From the NCBI GenBank assembly GCA_964017235.1, contig OZ024930.1, positions 26,540,614-26,604,613 on the forward strand: DNA of 64,000 bases, in the 5' to 3' direction. Position 1 is the first letter of the stretch. Each line of letters starts with the position of its first letter. The notes beneath the pieces are model-generated. The model worked only from the letters and a program-made list of their open reading frames with translations, was not told the DNA's origin and made no database searches. Below, piece after piece: positions 21,626 to 32,800 of the stretch. Origin of the DNA: Sabellastarte sp. h YS-2021 (taxonomy: Eukaryota > Annelida > Polychaeta > Sabellida > Sabellidae). A program made the position numbers and the translations under genes.

Positions 21626-24600
21626 ATGGATAAATCTAGCCTACAAAAGTTATGTATAATTACACTTAACGTACGTGGTTTAAGAAATATTGCAAAAAGG
21701 CAGCTAGTGTTTACATGGCTTAAAAATCATAGATTTGATATTGTATGTTTACAAGAAACATATTGTACTAGAGAGCTTATAAGTGACTTTGATAAAAGAT
21801 GGGGAAGTAAAACGTGGCACTCAGAAAGCATTTCAAACCATTCAAGAGGGGTATGTATTATGATTAATCCAAAGTTAAACTATCAGGTTATTATGAACCA
21901 ATGTGATACTGAAGGTAGAAAAGTATTTTTAAAAATTAAGATAGGTAACGACATAATAAACATACTTAATATATATGCTCCGAATAACATTACAGAAAAG
22001 AAGCTTTTCTTTAACAATCTGTATCAATGGACAGAAAAATACATATCAGATAATTATTATACAGTTATAGCTGGCGATTTTAATTGTGCTTTAAAGCCTG
22101 AAGATAGAATTTCAGGAAGAATCGATCAATGCTCAAAATCCCTAACAGATCTTCTCGAAAAATTTGACGTCATAGATATTTGGAAGTTCAAAAATCCTAA
22201 TGAAATTGGTTTCACTTGGAAAAACAGCAATAGTGAAATCTCCAGTAGCCGTATTGACTACATCTTTCTGTCAAAGAGTCTTTCTAGCTTAACAGAAAAA
22301 TGTTGTATAAAACTTGCACCTGTTTCAGACCATAAATGTGTAGTAGTAGACATAAAATGTCTTGATGACAAAAGAGGGCCAAATTACTGGAAACTTAATG
22401 TATTACATCTAAAAGATGAACAGTTCTGCGACAATATCAAAGAAATATTTGTCAGTACTCGAGCTTCAGCAGAAGATAATAAGTTACCAAAAACAATTGC
22501 TTGGGACTTATTCAAAATTAAAGTTAAAGAATTCTCCATTAAATTTGGTCAAATTAAATCCAGTATTGCAAAAAATGAAATCTGTCAAATAGAAAAACAA
22601 ATTCAAATATTAGATAAAGCTATTGACAAAAACAAAAGTTTAACACTTCAAAACAAAAAAGATGAATTAAAGAAACATTGGGTCAATCTAATTCGTAAGT
22701 CATCTGAAGGTGCCCAAGTGCGGGCAAGGGCAAAATATGTTGAACAAGGTGAAAAATCTACTGCCTATTTCTTAAACTTAGAAAAGCAACGCCAATCTTT
22801 TAATAAAATTACAAAACTCAAAACAACAGATAAAGTAGTAACAAATCCTTATACAATACTACAAGAATGTGTTTCCTTTTACAAAACCTTATATACAAGT
22901 AATAATACTGATGAACAGGATCTTAAAGATTACTTGCAATCATGCAGTCTACCTAAGACCCTAAATGATAATCAAAAACTAGATTGTGATTGTCCTCTAT
23001 CTCTACAAGAGTGCTCACATGTTGTTCTTAAATGTATGAAATCAAATAAATCTCCGGGTTTAGACGGAATACCAATTGAATTTTACAAAACATTTTGGCC
23101 TATTCTTGGACAATTTTTACTGGAGGTATACAATGAAAGTTTTCATAATGGCGAATTAACATGTTCACAGCGAAAAGCAGTAATTACTATGATTTTTAAG
23201 AATGGGGACAGAGAACTTCTTAAAAACTATCGACCAATCAGTTTGACAAATGTAGACTACAAAATCCTTGCCTTTGTGTTAGCTCAAAGACTTCAAAAAA
23301 TTATGCCAAGTGTAATAAACACAGATCAGTCTGGATACATAAAAAAAAGATTTATAGGTCATAATATTAGAGTAATTCAGGATTTACTCCATATAAGCAA
23401 GACATTAAATAAGCCCGGTGTCATGATGTTTTTGGACTTTAAAAAAGCTTTCGACAGTCTAGAATGGTCGTTCTTGCATAAAGTGATTGAAAAGTTTAAT
23501 TTTGGACAAAATTTCCAACAATGGGTTAAACTTTTGTATACCAAACCACAAGCAATAATTCGAAACAATGGTTGGCTGTCTGAAAGCTTTAATTTATGTA
23601 GAGGTATCCGTCAAGGATGCCCTCTGTCTGCATTGTTATTTATCTTTGCTGTAGAAATATTAGCTGTAAAATTGCGAGACGACACTAAGGTCAAAGGCTA
23701 CACAATATCCCACAATAATAAGGTAGCTACTTTTAAAATATCACAATATGCAGATGATTCTGTGATTATACTGAAGGACATAAGCCAAATAGATTACGCC
23801 ATTAGTCTTGTTGAAGAATTTGGACAATTTGCTGGTTTGAAACTTAATTTTGAGAAGACGAAAATAATATTACTTGGTTCTGCACGAGGGAGCCTTAATA
23901 TGTATAAAAATATAGAGTGTGTTGAAAATGTGAAAAGTCTCGGAGTGTTTGTTGGATATGATACAGAACTCTGTATAACTAAAAATTGGACAGATAAGAT
24001 TACTAGAATGGAAAAAATTCTTCAGCAATGGCGTAACAGATCCTTGACAATTATTGGAAAAATTGTGATAATCAAATCTTTAATTTTGCCACAAATCTCC
24101 TTTTCCATTCTCCACTGTGTAATGCCTAACTGGGTCATTAAAAGAGTAACCAAACTTTTTTTCGGGTCTTTGTGGGGAAAAACAGACAAAGTAAAACGGG
24201 ACACTATGATTGGGGACATAAAACAGGGTGGTCTAAAAATGATTGATTTTAAATCTCATTGTCTTTCTTTAAAGGCATCTTGGATTAAACGCATAGGTGA
24301 GGCTGATATAAACAGCTCGTGGATTAATATACCTAGTCTGTACTTGAGAGATACAGCAATATTGGAAATCATACCATATATTACCTCACATGAAATAACA
24401 AAGTTGAAACCGTTTGAAAAATTACCTCCTTTTTATAAACAGGTTATTGAGGGATATGTTCAATGTAATGCACCATATACAAGTGGTTCTCATTCTAACG
24501 ATAATACTGTTAATGTGTTGAATATGTGTATTTGGGGAAACAGAAATATAAGAAATAAAACTGGTGATATCCTCTACTTTCCAAATTGGATAAGAAGTGG

Positions 24601-25426
24601 TATGGTGCAGATAAAAGATCTAAATATAATAGAAGGAAAAATAAATGAAAACTATATATTCACAAAACTTTCACATAAATCTAATTACCTTAGTGAAATG
24701 TACCAAGTTAAACAAGGTTTACATGATTTCCTTTCTGACAACATAACCTGTTCTGTAGACACTATTAGTACAAAAAAACATGCAAAGACGACAAAGACAT
24801 CTGGTGAACTGTACAATAGTATTGTCTCACAAAAGTTTGTACTACCAAAATCACATACCTACTTCAAAAATCTATTTAATTTAAATAATTTTGATTTTTC
24901 TAGCTGTTATAAAATTAAAGTACAACAAATACCAGATAAGAAAATTTGTGACTTCAATTTTAAACTGTTGAGTAACATTCTTGCATGTCGTAAAAAGTTA
25001 TTCAAATGGCAAGTTATCCAAAGTGAAAATTGTATGTTATGTAACTCTGTAGAAACAATGGAGCACTTATTGTTTACATGTCCTGTCAAATTAGAAGTAT
25101 GGAATCGTGTATGTACATGTCTAAATGTAAGGTTTGACGTCAAAACCTTAGTGTTGGGAGTTTTGAACTTCAACACTGACTGGGCAATTTCAGTGGTGAC
25201 CCTCTGTATATACAAATACTGGAGCTGGTCAAATGATGCAATATCTGATGAGGTTAGCCTTGCGACATATATAAGGAATCTAAAATTAAATTTGAAAAAC
25301 TACATTACAATCTATAAGGTGTGTAATTATATCCCCAGACGAAAGTCGGGGATATATTGGATTCAGGTCCGTCGCGCCGCCGCCGCCGCCGCCGCCGCCG
25401 TAGAAATTTCCTTGTGGACGCGATAA
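21626..25426 (+). CDS. LINE ORF2: AP endonuclease plus reverse transcriptase
   Basis: An uninterrupted 1,266-codon frame; an in-frame TAA 12 bp before the ATG supports this start. Residues 1-240 form an AP-type endonuclease with the expected residues N15 (LNVRG), E44 (LQET), D151/N153 (AGDFN), D211 (RIDYIF) and S234-D235-H236. The reverse transcriptase spans roughly 470-770: NYRPISLTNVDYKI, D604 in FLDFKKAFD, GIRQGCPLS, and the catalytic Y708-A-D-D711. A zinc knuckle near the C-terminus (CMLCNSVETMEHLLFTC) completes the L1/Tx1-like plan. It nicks target DNA and reverse-transcribes its own RNA in the nucleus. The last about 35 residues (including an Ala run from a CCG repeat) come from the adjoining hairpin repeat and are probably not native. 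No ORF1 was found. The intact frame implies a recent insertion. Confidence 0.9.
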   Translation: MDKSSLQKLCIITLNVRGLRNIAKRQLVFTWLKNHRFDIVCLQETYCTRELISDFDKRWGSKTWHSESISNHSRGVCIMINPKLNYQVIMNQCDTEGRKVFLKIKIGNDIINILNIYAPNNITEKKLFFNNLYQWTEKYISDNYYTVIAGDFNCALKPEDRISGRIDQCSKSLTDLLEKFDVIDIWKFKNPNEIGFTWKNSNSEISSSRIDYIFLSKSLSSLTEKCCIKLAPVSDHKCVVVDIKCLDDKRGPNYWKLNVLHLKDEQFCDNIKEIFVSTRASAEDNKLPKTIAWDLFKIKVKEFSIKFGQIKSSIAKNEICQIEKQIQILDKAIDKNKSLTLQNKKDELKKHWVNLIRKSSEGAQVRARAKYVEQGEKSTAYFLNLEKQRQSFNKITKLKTTDKVVTNPYTILQECVSFYKTLYTSNNTDEQDLKDYLQSCSLPKTLNDNQKLDCDCPLSLQECSHVVLKCMKSNKSPGLDGIPIEFYKTFWPILGQFLLEVYNESFHNGELTCSQRKAVITMIFKNGDRELLKNYRPISLTNVDYKILAFVLAQRLQKIMPSVINTDQSGYIKKRFIGHNIRVIQDLLHISKTLNKPGVMMFLDFKKAFDSLEWSFLHKVIEKFNFGQNFQQWVKLLYTKPQAIIRNNGWLSESFNLCRGIRQGCPLSALLFIFAVEILAVKLRDDTKVKGYTISHNNKVATFKISQYADDSVIILKDISQIDYAISLVEEFGQFAGLKLNFEKTKIILLGSARGSLNMYKNIECVENVKSLGVFVGYDTELCITKNWTDKITRMEKILQQWRNRSLTIIGKIVIIKSLILPQISFSILHCVMPNWVIKRVTKLFFGSLWGKTDKVKRDTMIGDIKQGGLKMIDFKSHCLSLKASWIKRIGEADINSSWINIPSLYLRDTAILEIIPYITSHEITKLKPFEKLPPFYKQVIEGYVQCNAPYTSGSHSNDNTVNVLNMCIWGNRNIRNKTGDILYFPNWIRSGMVQIKDLNIIEGKINENYIFTKLSHKSNYLSEMYQVKQGLHDFLSDNITCSVDTISTKKHAKTTKTSGELYNSIVSQKFVLPKSHTYFKNLFNLNNFDFSSCYKIKVQQIPDKKICDFNFKLLSNILACRKKLFKWQVIQSENCMLCNSVETMEHLLFTCPVKLEVWNRVCTCLNVRFDVKTLVLGVLNFNTDWAISVVTLCIYKYWSWSNDAISDEVSLATYIRNLKLNLKNYITIYKVCNYIPRRKSGIYWIQVRRAAAAAAAAVEISLWTR

Positions 25427-28400
25427 CTCAAAAACAAATTAATATTTTTTTTTCAAACTTGGTACACATGTTAAGGGTGCCCAAAGGAAGATCCCTATTT
25501 TAAGGTGACCTTAAACTCCCAGTAAAAAAGAACTTATGGCCACCTTAAGGTCAGAAATTGGACTTTTGGCCACTTAGAGCCCTGTAGGTCACAAACTATG
25601 ATGCTCAGGTGGCTGAAATTTTACCTGACAACACATTAATATGTTCTTAGTACATGTGCCGAAAATCACGACTTTAAGTTGAGGAGAAAATTGTGTTTGA
25701 GGCCCATAAATACCCCCACTTGGGGATTTTTTGCTATACTTTTCACATATTTTGCCCTATAATTTGGAAGTGGTAATTCTGATGAATCTCAAACTGCGCT
25801 AGGTATAACTTTGATATGTAATCCTTGTCTGTAGAAAATTTTAGGGCTGTAGGTTTACCCAAAGGGGTCGACTTAAGGTCTCAAAAGTGCCCACAGAGAC
25901 CCAATTTATGCACTTTTTGCCACTTTCAAGCACTGTAGCTTTCAAACTATGTCTCTCATCTAAGTTAAATATCATCTGGGAATATATCTATGTGTTTTCT
26001 TATATGTGCCCCAACATTTAGGCCTTTAATAGACAGTTAACCTGTGTATCAGGACCATAAACACCCACCCGAGTGACCCTTATAAGACATTTTTCACATC
26101 TTTTTCCCTGTAACTTGGAAATGGTAAGTCTGAGAAGTTTCAAACTGTATTAGATATATATTCTGTGTGTAATCTTAGTATGTAACAGATTTTAAGTCTG
26201 AAGCTTTAATTTTGAAGGTCAAATTGAGGTCTCTAAAAGGCTCCCAAAGACCCAATATTTGGACTTTTTGCTACTTTTAAGCCCTGTGACTGTCAAACTA
26301 TGTGACTGATAGAGCTCAAATCCTATCTGGGAAGATATTAGTATGTTATTTATATATGTGCCAAAAATTAAGGCTTTAAGAAGACATTTAACCTGTGTAT
26401 GAGGACCATAAATCCCCACCCGAGTGACCATTTTTAGACATTTTTCACATATTTTGCCCTGTAACTTGGAAATGGTAAGTCTAAGAAGTTTCAAACTGTA
26501 TTAGATGCATATTCTATGTGTAATCTTAGTATGTGACAAATTTTAAGTCTGAGGCTTTAATTTGAAGGCCACATTTAGGTCTCTAGAAGGCCCCATAAAG
26601 ACCCAGTATTTGGACTTTTTGCCAATTTTAAGGCCTGTGACTGTTAAACTATGTGACTGATAGAGCTGAAATCTCATCTGGGAATACATTATTATGTTCT
26701 TTTTACATGTGCCAAAAATCAAGGCTTCAAGTAGACATTTAACCTGTGTATGAGGACCTTAAACACCCACCTGAGTGACCCTTTTAAGACATTTTTCACA
26801 TATTTTGCTCTGTAACTTGGAAATGGTAAGTCTGAGAAGTTTCAAACTTTATTAGATACATATTCTATGTGTAATCTTAGTATGTAACAAATTTTAAGTC
26901 TGAAGCTTTAATTTGAAAGCCACATCGAGATCTCTAAAAGGCCCACAGAGACCCAATATTTGGACTTTTTAACCACCTTTAAGCCCTGTGACTGTTAAAC
27001 TATGTGATTGATGGAGCTGAAATCCCATCTGGGAATGCATTATTATGTCCTTTTTACATATGCCGAAAATCAAGGTTTTTAGTAGACATTTAACCTGTGT
27101 ATGAGGGCCATAGACACTCGCCCAAGTGCCTTTTTGGACATTTTTTCCGTATTTTGCCCTGTTATTTGGAAATGCTTAGTGTGACAAGTCTTAAACTGTA
27201 TTATATATAATTTTTGTTTGTTATGTATGTCCCCCAAAAAGTTTCAGATCTGTTGTTTAATTGCTAAGGTCTCTTTAACAATTGTAAAATGCCCACAGAA
27301 ACCCAATTTATGGACATTATGCCACTTTAAAGCCCAGTAACTGTCAAACTATGTGGGTTATAGAGCTGAAATCTTTGAATTTTTAAAAGGAAATGCCTGT
27401 CTATTTAAATTTTGAATATTAATAATGTTATGGCTATCTTAGTCTTTTAAGAACTTATTTTTGTGTGTTATACCTCTGCTTGCTGAGTTTTTAACTTTTT
27501 AAAATGAAACTGGTTAAACATATTCAAGTAGACAAAATGGACACTTTAAGTGAGCTTTAAGTCCCAATATTAATGAAATTATATCCTTATGTAGTAAAAG
27601 TAGGGGATTTTTAACCCTCAACTAGCCCAGTTTTATTCAACTTGCCTCAGTTAATTTTGACACAGCTCCTACAGTTATGAACTCATTTCAGTTGATAATC
27701 ACATACTTAAAATTCTCAATTCTTTTTGTATTTGAGTACCCCTTTTATATAGATTGTTTGTTTACCATTTATGCATCCCCCACCCGGATTCCCCCCACCC
27801 ACCTCTGGGACCTCCAGCTATATTGAGTGACACTAAATAAACAAAGGTATTTAATGATATCAGATGAGAAACAAAGAACTCAGTGGGGTTGCAGATCTTG
27901 TGTAATAGTGAGAGAGGTGTGGAGAAGGGGAGAGGGGTGGGGGTGGGAGGTGGTGGGCTTCATTACATATAACACAAAGGGGAGTCAGAACTGAGATTGT
28001 GTCACATATTTAGGTTGCATATATATGGACCACATATATAGGTATAGAGGAAATGAATAACTGAAAACAATTTGCAAATTCTAAAAATAATATAATAAAA
28101 TAATAATATAAATAATTTTTTTTTAAATAATATTTTATTTGTGAACAAATATAGAAACAGATATGCGCTTTTGGGATTATGAATTTTAGAATGGACATTG
28201 AATCATCAATCATTTAAATACTTTGAAGGAAGATTGAAAAGTATGATGAGTTGAGTTAAAAATAATATTTTATTTGTCAACAAATATAGAAACAGATATG
28301 CTCTTTTGGGATTATTATTTTAGAATGGACATTCAATCATCAATCATTTAAATACTTTGAAAATAGGTTTAGAGTTATCATTGCAGGAAGATTGAAAATA

Positions 28401-28599
28401 TAATTTGAGTTATGTATTCGGCGTCTGGGGATACACCATCTTCCTTGGAAGATATAAACAGAGTAGATTGATGTGCTGAAGTTCATATAATAATGGGTAA
28501 TTATGTTTTAAAAAATTCCCGATCAAAACCTGTGGCGTGAGTGATGACCTGTCTGGGGATATGTTGGCGCCGAGTTGGCCCAATCTAGTTTTGATGATG
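25328..28599. repeat. hairpin-capped tandem repeat element, copy 1
   Basis: It starts with a perfect 9-bp stem hairpin (TATATCCCC at 25,328-25,336 with GGGGATATA at 25,348-25,356) and a (CCG)n microsatellite. About five diverged units of some 310-345 bp follow (to about 27,300), sharing TTTTCACATATTTTGCCCTG, AACTTGGAAATGGTAAGTCT and TGTGACTGTCAAACTATGTG. After the units come an AT-rich unique part, a C/G-rich stretch, a tandem duplication of about 130 bp (about 28,120-28,370) and a tail with GTCTGGGGATA at 28,425-28,440 and again near 28,552-28,562. Bases 26,183-28,599 recur inverted at 61,683-64,000. Confidence 0.8.
25376..25400. repeat. (CCG)n microsatellite
   Basis: About eight CCG repeats; they give an alanine run at the end of the LINE reading frame. 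Confidence 0.95.
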
Positions 28600-28881
28600 T
28601 TTCCAAAAAGCTTGAAATAATATACAGTACCATCTTAACTCTGTAATATAAAATATATTATAATCATTGATGTAACAAAAAGAATAAACAAAACAATGGA
28701 ATCCCTGTGATGAAACCCTTATTCTGTTTTGTAGCAAAACAAAAATTAACATAACTTGCTAGCCATTTTATCTGAAAGGAACAAAATCAAGCAAAATATA
28801 GCTTATTTTATATTTATTCTTTTTTAACTGTCTTTTAACTATTATTCATTAATGAGTTTCTCTATATATATGCTTTTTCAT

Positions 28882-28907
28882 GCCCTCTCTCTCTCTCTCT
28901 CTCTCCC
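28882..28907. repeat. (CT)n microsatellite
   Basis: About twelve CT dinucleotides in the presumed LINE 3' region, not far upstream of the poly(A) tract. Confidence 0.9.
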
Positions 28908-29289
28908 CACCTATGGTGTGGTGCAAGTTTGTAAGTGCGATATTTATTGTTGAACATTTGATATTTTTTGTAGTGAACCCTTGAAAAAGCATATTAAACA
29001 TATATATATATAAAATCATAGCAAGTTAAAAATGATAAAAGGGTCTGAGGGGGAAAAAAAAAAAAAAAAAAAAAAAAAACATCTAAGAGAAAGAAAATGT
29101 ATGTAAAGATAAAGTATTCACTAGCTAGATGACAGCATTAATCAGTACACTAAAAATTACGAAACTGTAAAACTTATTAATTGGAGAATAGCTGTCAATG
29201 GAAAAAGCACAATTGTGTAAAAGTGCCTATAATAATCAGTTGCAGCAATCCATATATCTTTGCCATAAGAGAAGTATGTCTCAAATATG

Positions 29290-29800
29290 GTGGGCGAACA
29301 CACTTTGGCAGAGCCAAAGTTAAAGGTCACACAATGATGCACACCTACACCCCCTTAACCAATGTCCTTACCAAGCGTCAGCCTTCTATACCTTATGGAA
29401 TTAAAGAAATAAACCCAAACAAGATTTTAAAATTCATGGTCACTATGACAAGGTCAAAGGTCATATCAAGGTCACACCATGACGTTGCACACCTACATCC
29501 CCTAACCAATGTCCCTACCAAGTATTAACTTCCTACATCTTACAGTTGCCGAGATATAGCCCAGACAAGATTTTATAGGTCAAGGTCACTATGGCAAGGT
29601 CAAAGGTCAAATCAAAGTCATACCATGACGTTGCACACCTACAACCCCTAGCTAATGTCCCTACCAAGTATCAACATCCTACACCTTACAGTTTCTGAGA
29701 TACAGCCCAGACAAACTTTTTCCCGCTGCCCGAATGCGAGCCCACCCATCTGGACACCATGGGTGAAAACAATATCCCAACAGCCCTTAAGGGCTGTGTG
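29290..29800 (-). repeat. DR1-bearing hairpin repeat, inverted copy
   Basis: Reverse-complement relative of 8,798-11,210, with about three and a half units. Perfect AGGTCAAAGGTCA DR1 sequences lie at 29,451-29,463 and 29,597-29,609, and the same 18-bp palindrome ACAGCCCTTAAGGGCTGT ends it at 29,780-29,797. Confidence 0.85.
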
Positions 29801-32800
29801 GTAAAAAACCTAAAAAAATAGTGATCTCTAGAAGCTCATGCTTAAAAATTTACCATTAATACAAAGAAAGTCAAAGATGAAGGTTTATACATCTTTGTCA
29901 TCAGTAAAGGTCAGTATTAGGCTAGACTCTCGGTAAATCCAACATGTGCCATGGATTTAAACCCACAACCTCAGTTTGTGAGAGCCATACAAATACCCAC
30001 ATGAACATGTATCATTTCAGTGTTATAAACCTATCCATGGTTGTGAGTAAATACAAAAGTCTGGTATCAAAAGTTTATGTATGGATTCCCTGGGAAATTA
30101 TATTTTGAAAATTGTTTCACCATATAGGATCTAAAATAACAAAGAAAATGGATCATTACTTAATGGGTGTTATTTGTTTTTGTTCAGCTATTTAGTTCAC
30201 ACATTTGTTATTTGCAAGGTGCTAAAAGTGTGTGAAATTAATTGTTTTATTCACACAAATCAGCATTGTTTTAAGGGGCATTATGTTAGACACCTAATTT
30301 GTCATCCAGACCACAAATGTTATACATGTATCCTGTAACCAGAGTGAATTGGTGTGTTAAGTTTGTTTTCATTGCACTTCTAGTTTTTGTCACTCTCCCG
30401 TACTTTAATGTTACTTCGTAACCTTTCATAAGATTTCAAATTTGACAATAGTTTTACTTCCAAATTCCTCAATATTCTCACAAGTGTGTTATTTGATACA
30501 TACCAAGAAAAATATATCACAAATGTTTTTTGGGCATTTGAATGCATATTCCTAGTATTTTGAGTAAAATCCCATTTGCCCTGATGGACAGAGACAAATT
30601 TCTCCCTCTGAAAATTGGGATTCAACCTCTGTATTAAATTTCAACTCTGCTGTTACATACTGGTCCAACTATACCTGAAAATTAAAAATATATTTTAGAG
30701 ACTGATCAGAAACCACTCACTGGCATAAATGATGTTTACTTGTATGTACCATTTAATATTTAACTGATTAAGCCATGCACCACCAAATACCATACTACGG
30801 GGTAGATCCAAAATACTACCCCAAATTTTAGATTCTGATATTGCTTGTGATGAAATCAAAGTAATTTATGCAATATTTGTCAGCATGCACACAGTTTCTG
30901 TTAAAAAGGCTGTATTATAACCTGGTTCTATTGAGAAGCTGCTTCATAATTCGTCATTTATCTACTCTGTTCTAGAATTTCATTAAATCTTGCTTCTTGT
31001 TTGATTAATTTGAGTGATACCCCTTAAGAAGCACTCTGAAAGGTTAACTAACATAATACGTTTTTGTGTAAGTTAAATTAATAACTTGCACTTGTGTCCA
31101 TACATAATCTTCTCAAAAGAAATCCAAGCTGATTTGTACAAAACAAATGCAAAAGAACAATGTCTCCTCCAGGTGTGTGAATTTATGGTGGCAAGCAGGA
31201 GTATAGTTGAAAGAACCCGTTGTACAACTGTGCCCAACAAATGGAATCTTTTGAATTTAAAGGTCATTGTAAGAATGAGAAACATTTATCTGTGATTTAT
31301 GTATTCATTTATTTGTTTTGGTTTCATGCCATTTTCAACACTTTGAATAAAAACAGTGGTCATTATATTGTAACACATCATCTGTGGCGTAGTGTAATGT
31401 AATGTAATGAGTACTATATGAAGATATGAAGGTCTCAAACCTGCAAGACCAATGTCGAACCACACCACTAGGTTTCCTGTGAACCAAACAAGCCATCAAC
31501 TCTAGCCTAGCCTGAAAAAGGCACAGATGATAAATATGTTTTGTCAAATATACTTGCAGTGTTCCGATGATACATGAAATTATTACACATATGAAAATAA
31601 TTTGACATGGAGACCAAATTAGGCATCTGGAAGAGGTGGTATGTTTAAGTAAAAAAAAAAAAGCTGCTTCCACCACATTGATTTAATGGGACGTGGATTG
31701 AGTGCAACTGTGAAAATTGGCCGCCTAAAAATTATAGGGGTTATTTACTCAGCAATTGCTTTTGTTATAAATGAGTGTGAAATGATCAAAAGTGATAAAT
31801 TTATGATTTTGATTGCGTAGATAATGGCTGAGTTATTCCAACTGCAGCTAAATCGGTTTTTTTTCTGAGAGACAAAAGTAAGTGCATGATACTTTATGTA
31901 GGCATCTGACCTTTACATAAGTAACCATAGAATTCTGCATCTAAATTGAGTTTGTTATTTTACATCATGATTTAACCTTTCCTGTAATAAAGTAGAGAGT
32001 TTCTTGTCAACATAGAAAAATAGGTAAAATATCAATAAATTTACATTGCACTGTACAATAGTCGAGTTCTTTATAGAAAAGCCATTTGTCTCAACTAATT
32101 TGAGTATCTCTTCTGTTACCTCCGTCAAAGAGGTTATGTTTTGTGGTGTGTTCATTTGTGATTGGGATTACTCCAGAACTAATGAATGCATTTTTTGTGA
32201 AAGATTTTTATGTAGGTAGGGTCAAATCAATGAAAGGAGTGATTAAATTGTGGGAAAAATGTAGTCACACTTTTACTGAATTTTCATTGCTTTTGCCTTT
32301 GTGTTCAGTATTACTCTAATAGTAATCAAGAGATCTCTATGAAGTGTTTTGAGTCAGTAGGGCTTTGCCAATCGAAGAAGTGATCTGATTTTGGAAACAA
32401 TCCGGATCATTTTCTGGATTCAAAAATATCCTGATTTCTCACTGTATTTTCGTGCTGATGCTATCCAATTAGGATGGTTAAAATAAAAGCAATATTTAGG
32501 TGAAATTACAATACATGGATACTCCACTGTCTTTGCGGAGATTTCAACTCTTGGAGTACTTATAAGTTTATACATTTGATTACATCTGTTCCAAAACTTA
32601 CTCTGAAAGAAAGCTGAACTGATTTTAATGGCATTATATCATCAGATGTTTAAATTTCCACAGGGAAGAGACAGATATATAAGGATGGCAATATGAGAAA
32701 ATTTCAATTAAGTTTTAATGCCATTAATATTTCTCGGCAAGTCTATGCAATCTACAAGTGACATTATGGTTTCAAAACAAATATGGCCAAGATAAACATG

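Larger units (their letters stand above)
21600..29080 (+). mobile_element. LINE (L1/Tx1-like) interrupted near its 3' end by a hairpin repeat
   Basis: The LINE is read as 21,626 to about 25,325, resuming at about 28,600, with its 3' end at the A27 tract 29,054-29,080. Support: the ORF runs into repeat-derived sequence at about 25,328, and directly after that repeat an open stretch reads FDDVSKKLEIIYSTILTL then a stop (about 28,599-28,655), followed by AT-rich sequence ending in the poly(A). This reconstruction of one LINE from two flanks is inference. The 5' end and target duplication were not resolved. Confidence 0.5.

Noticed and set aside
25440-27400. Regular 310-345 bp units considered as a satellite or CRISPR-like array
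   Set aside because: Units are long, diverged and confined between element ends in a eukaryotic context, so a dispersed tandem-unit element explains them better.
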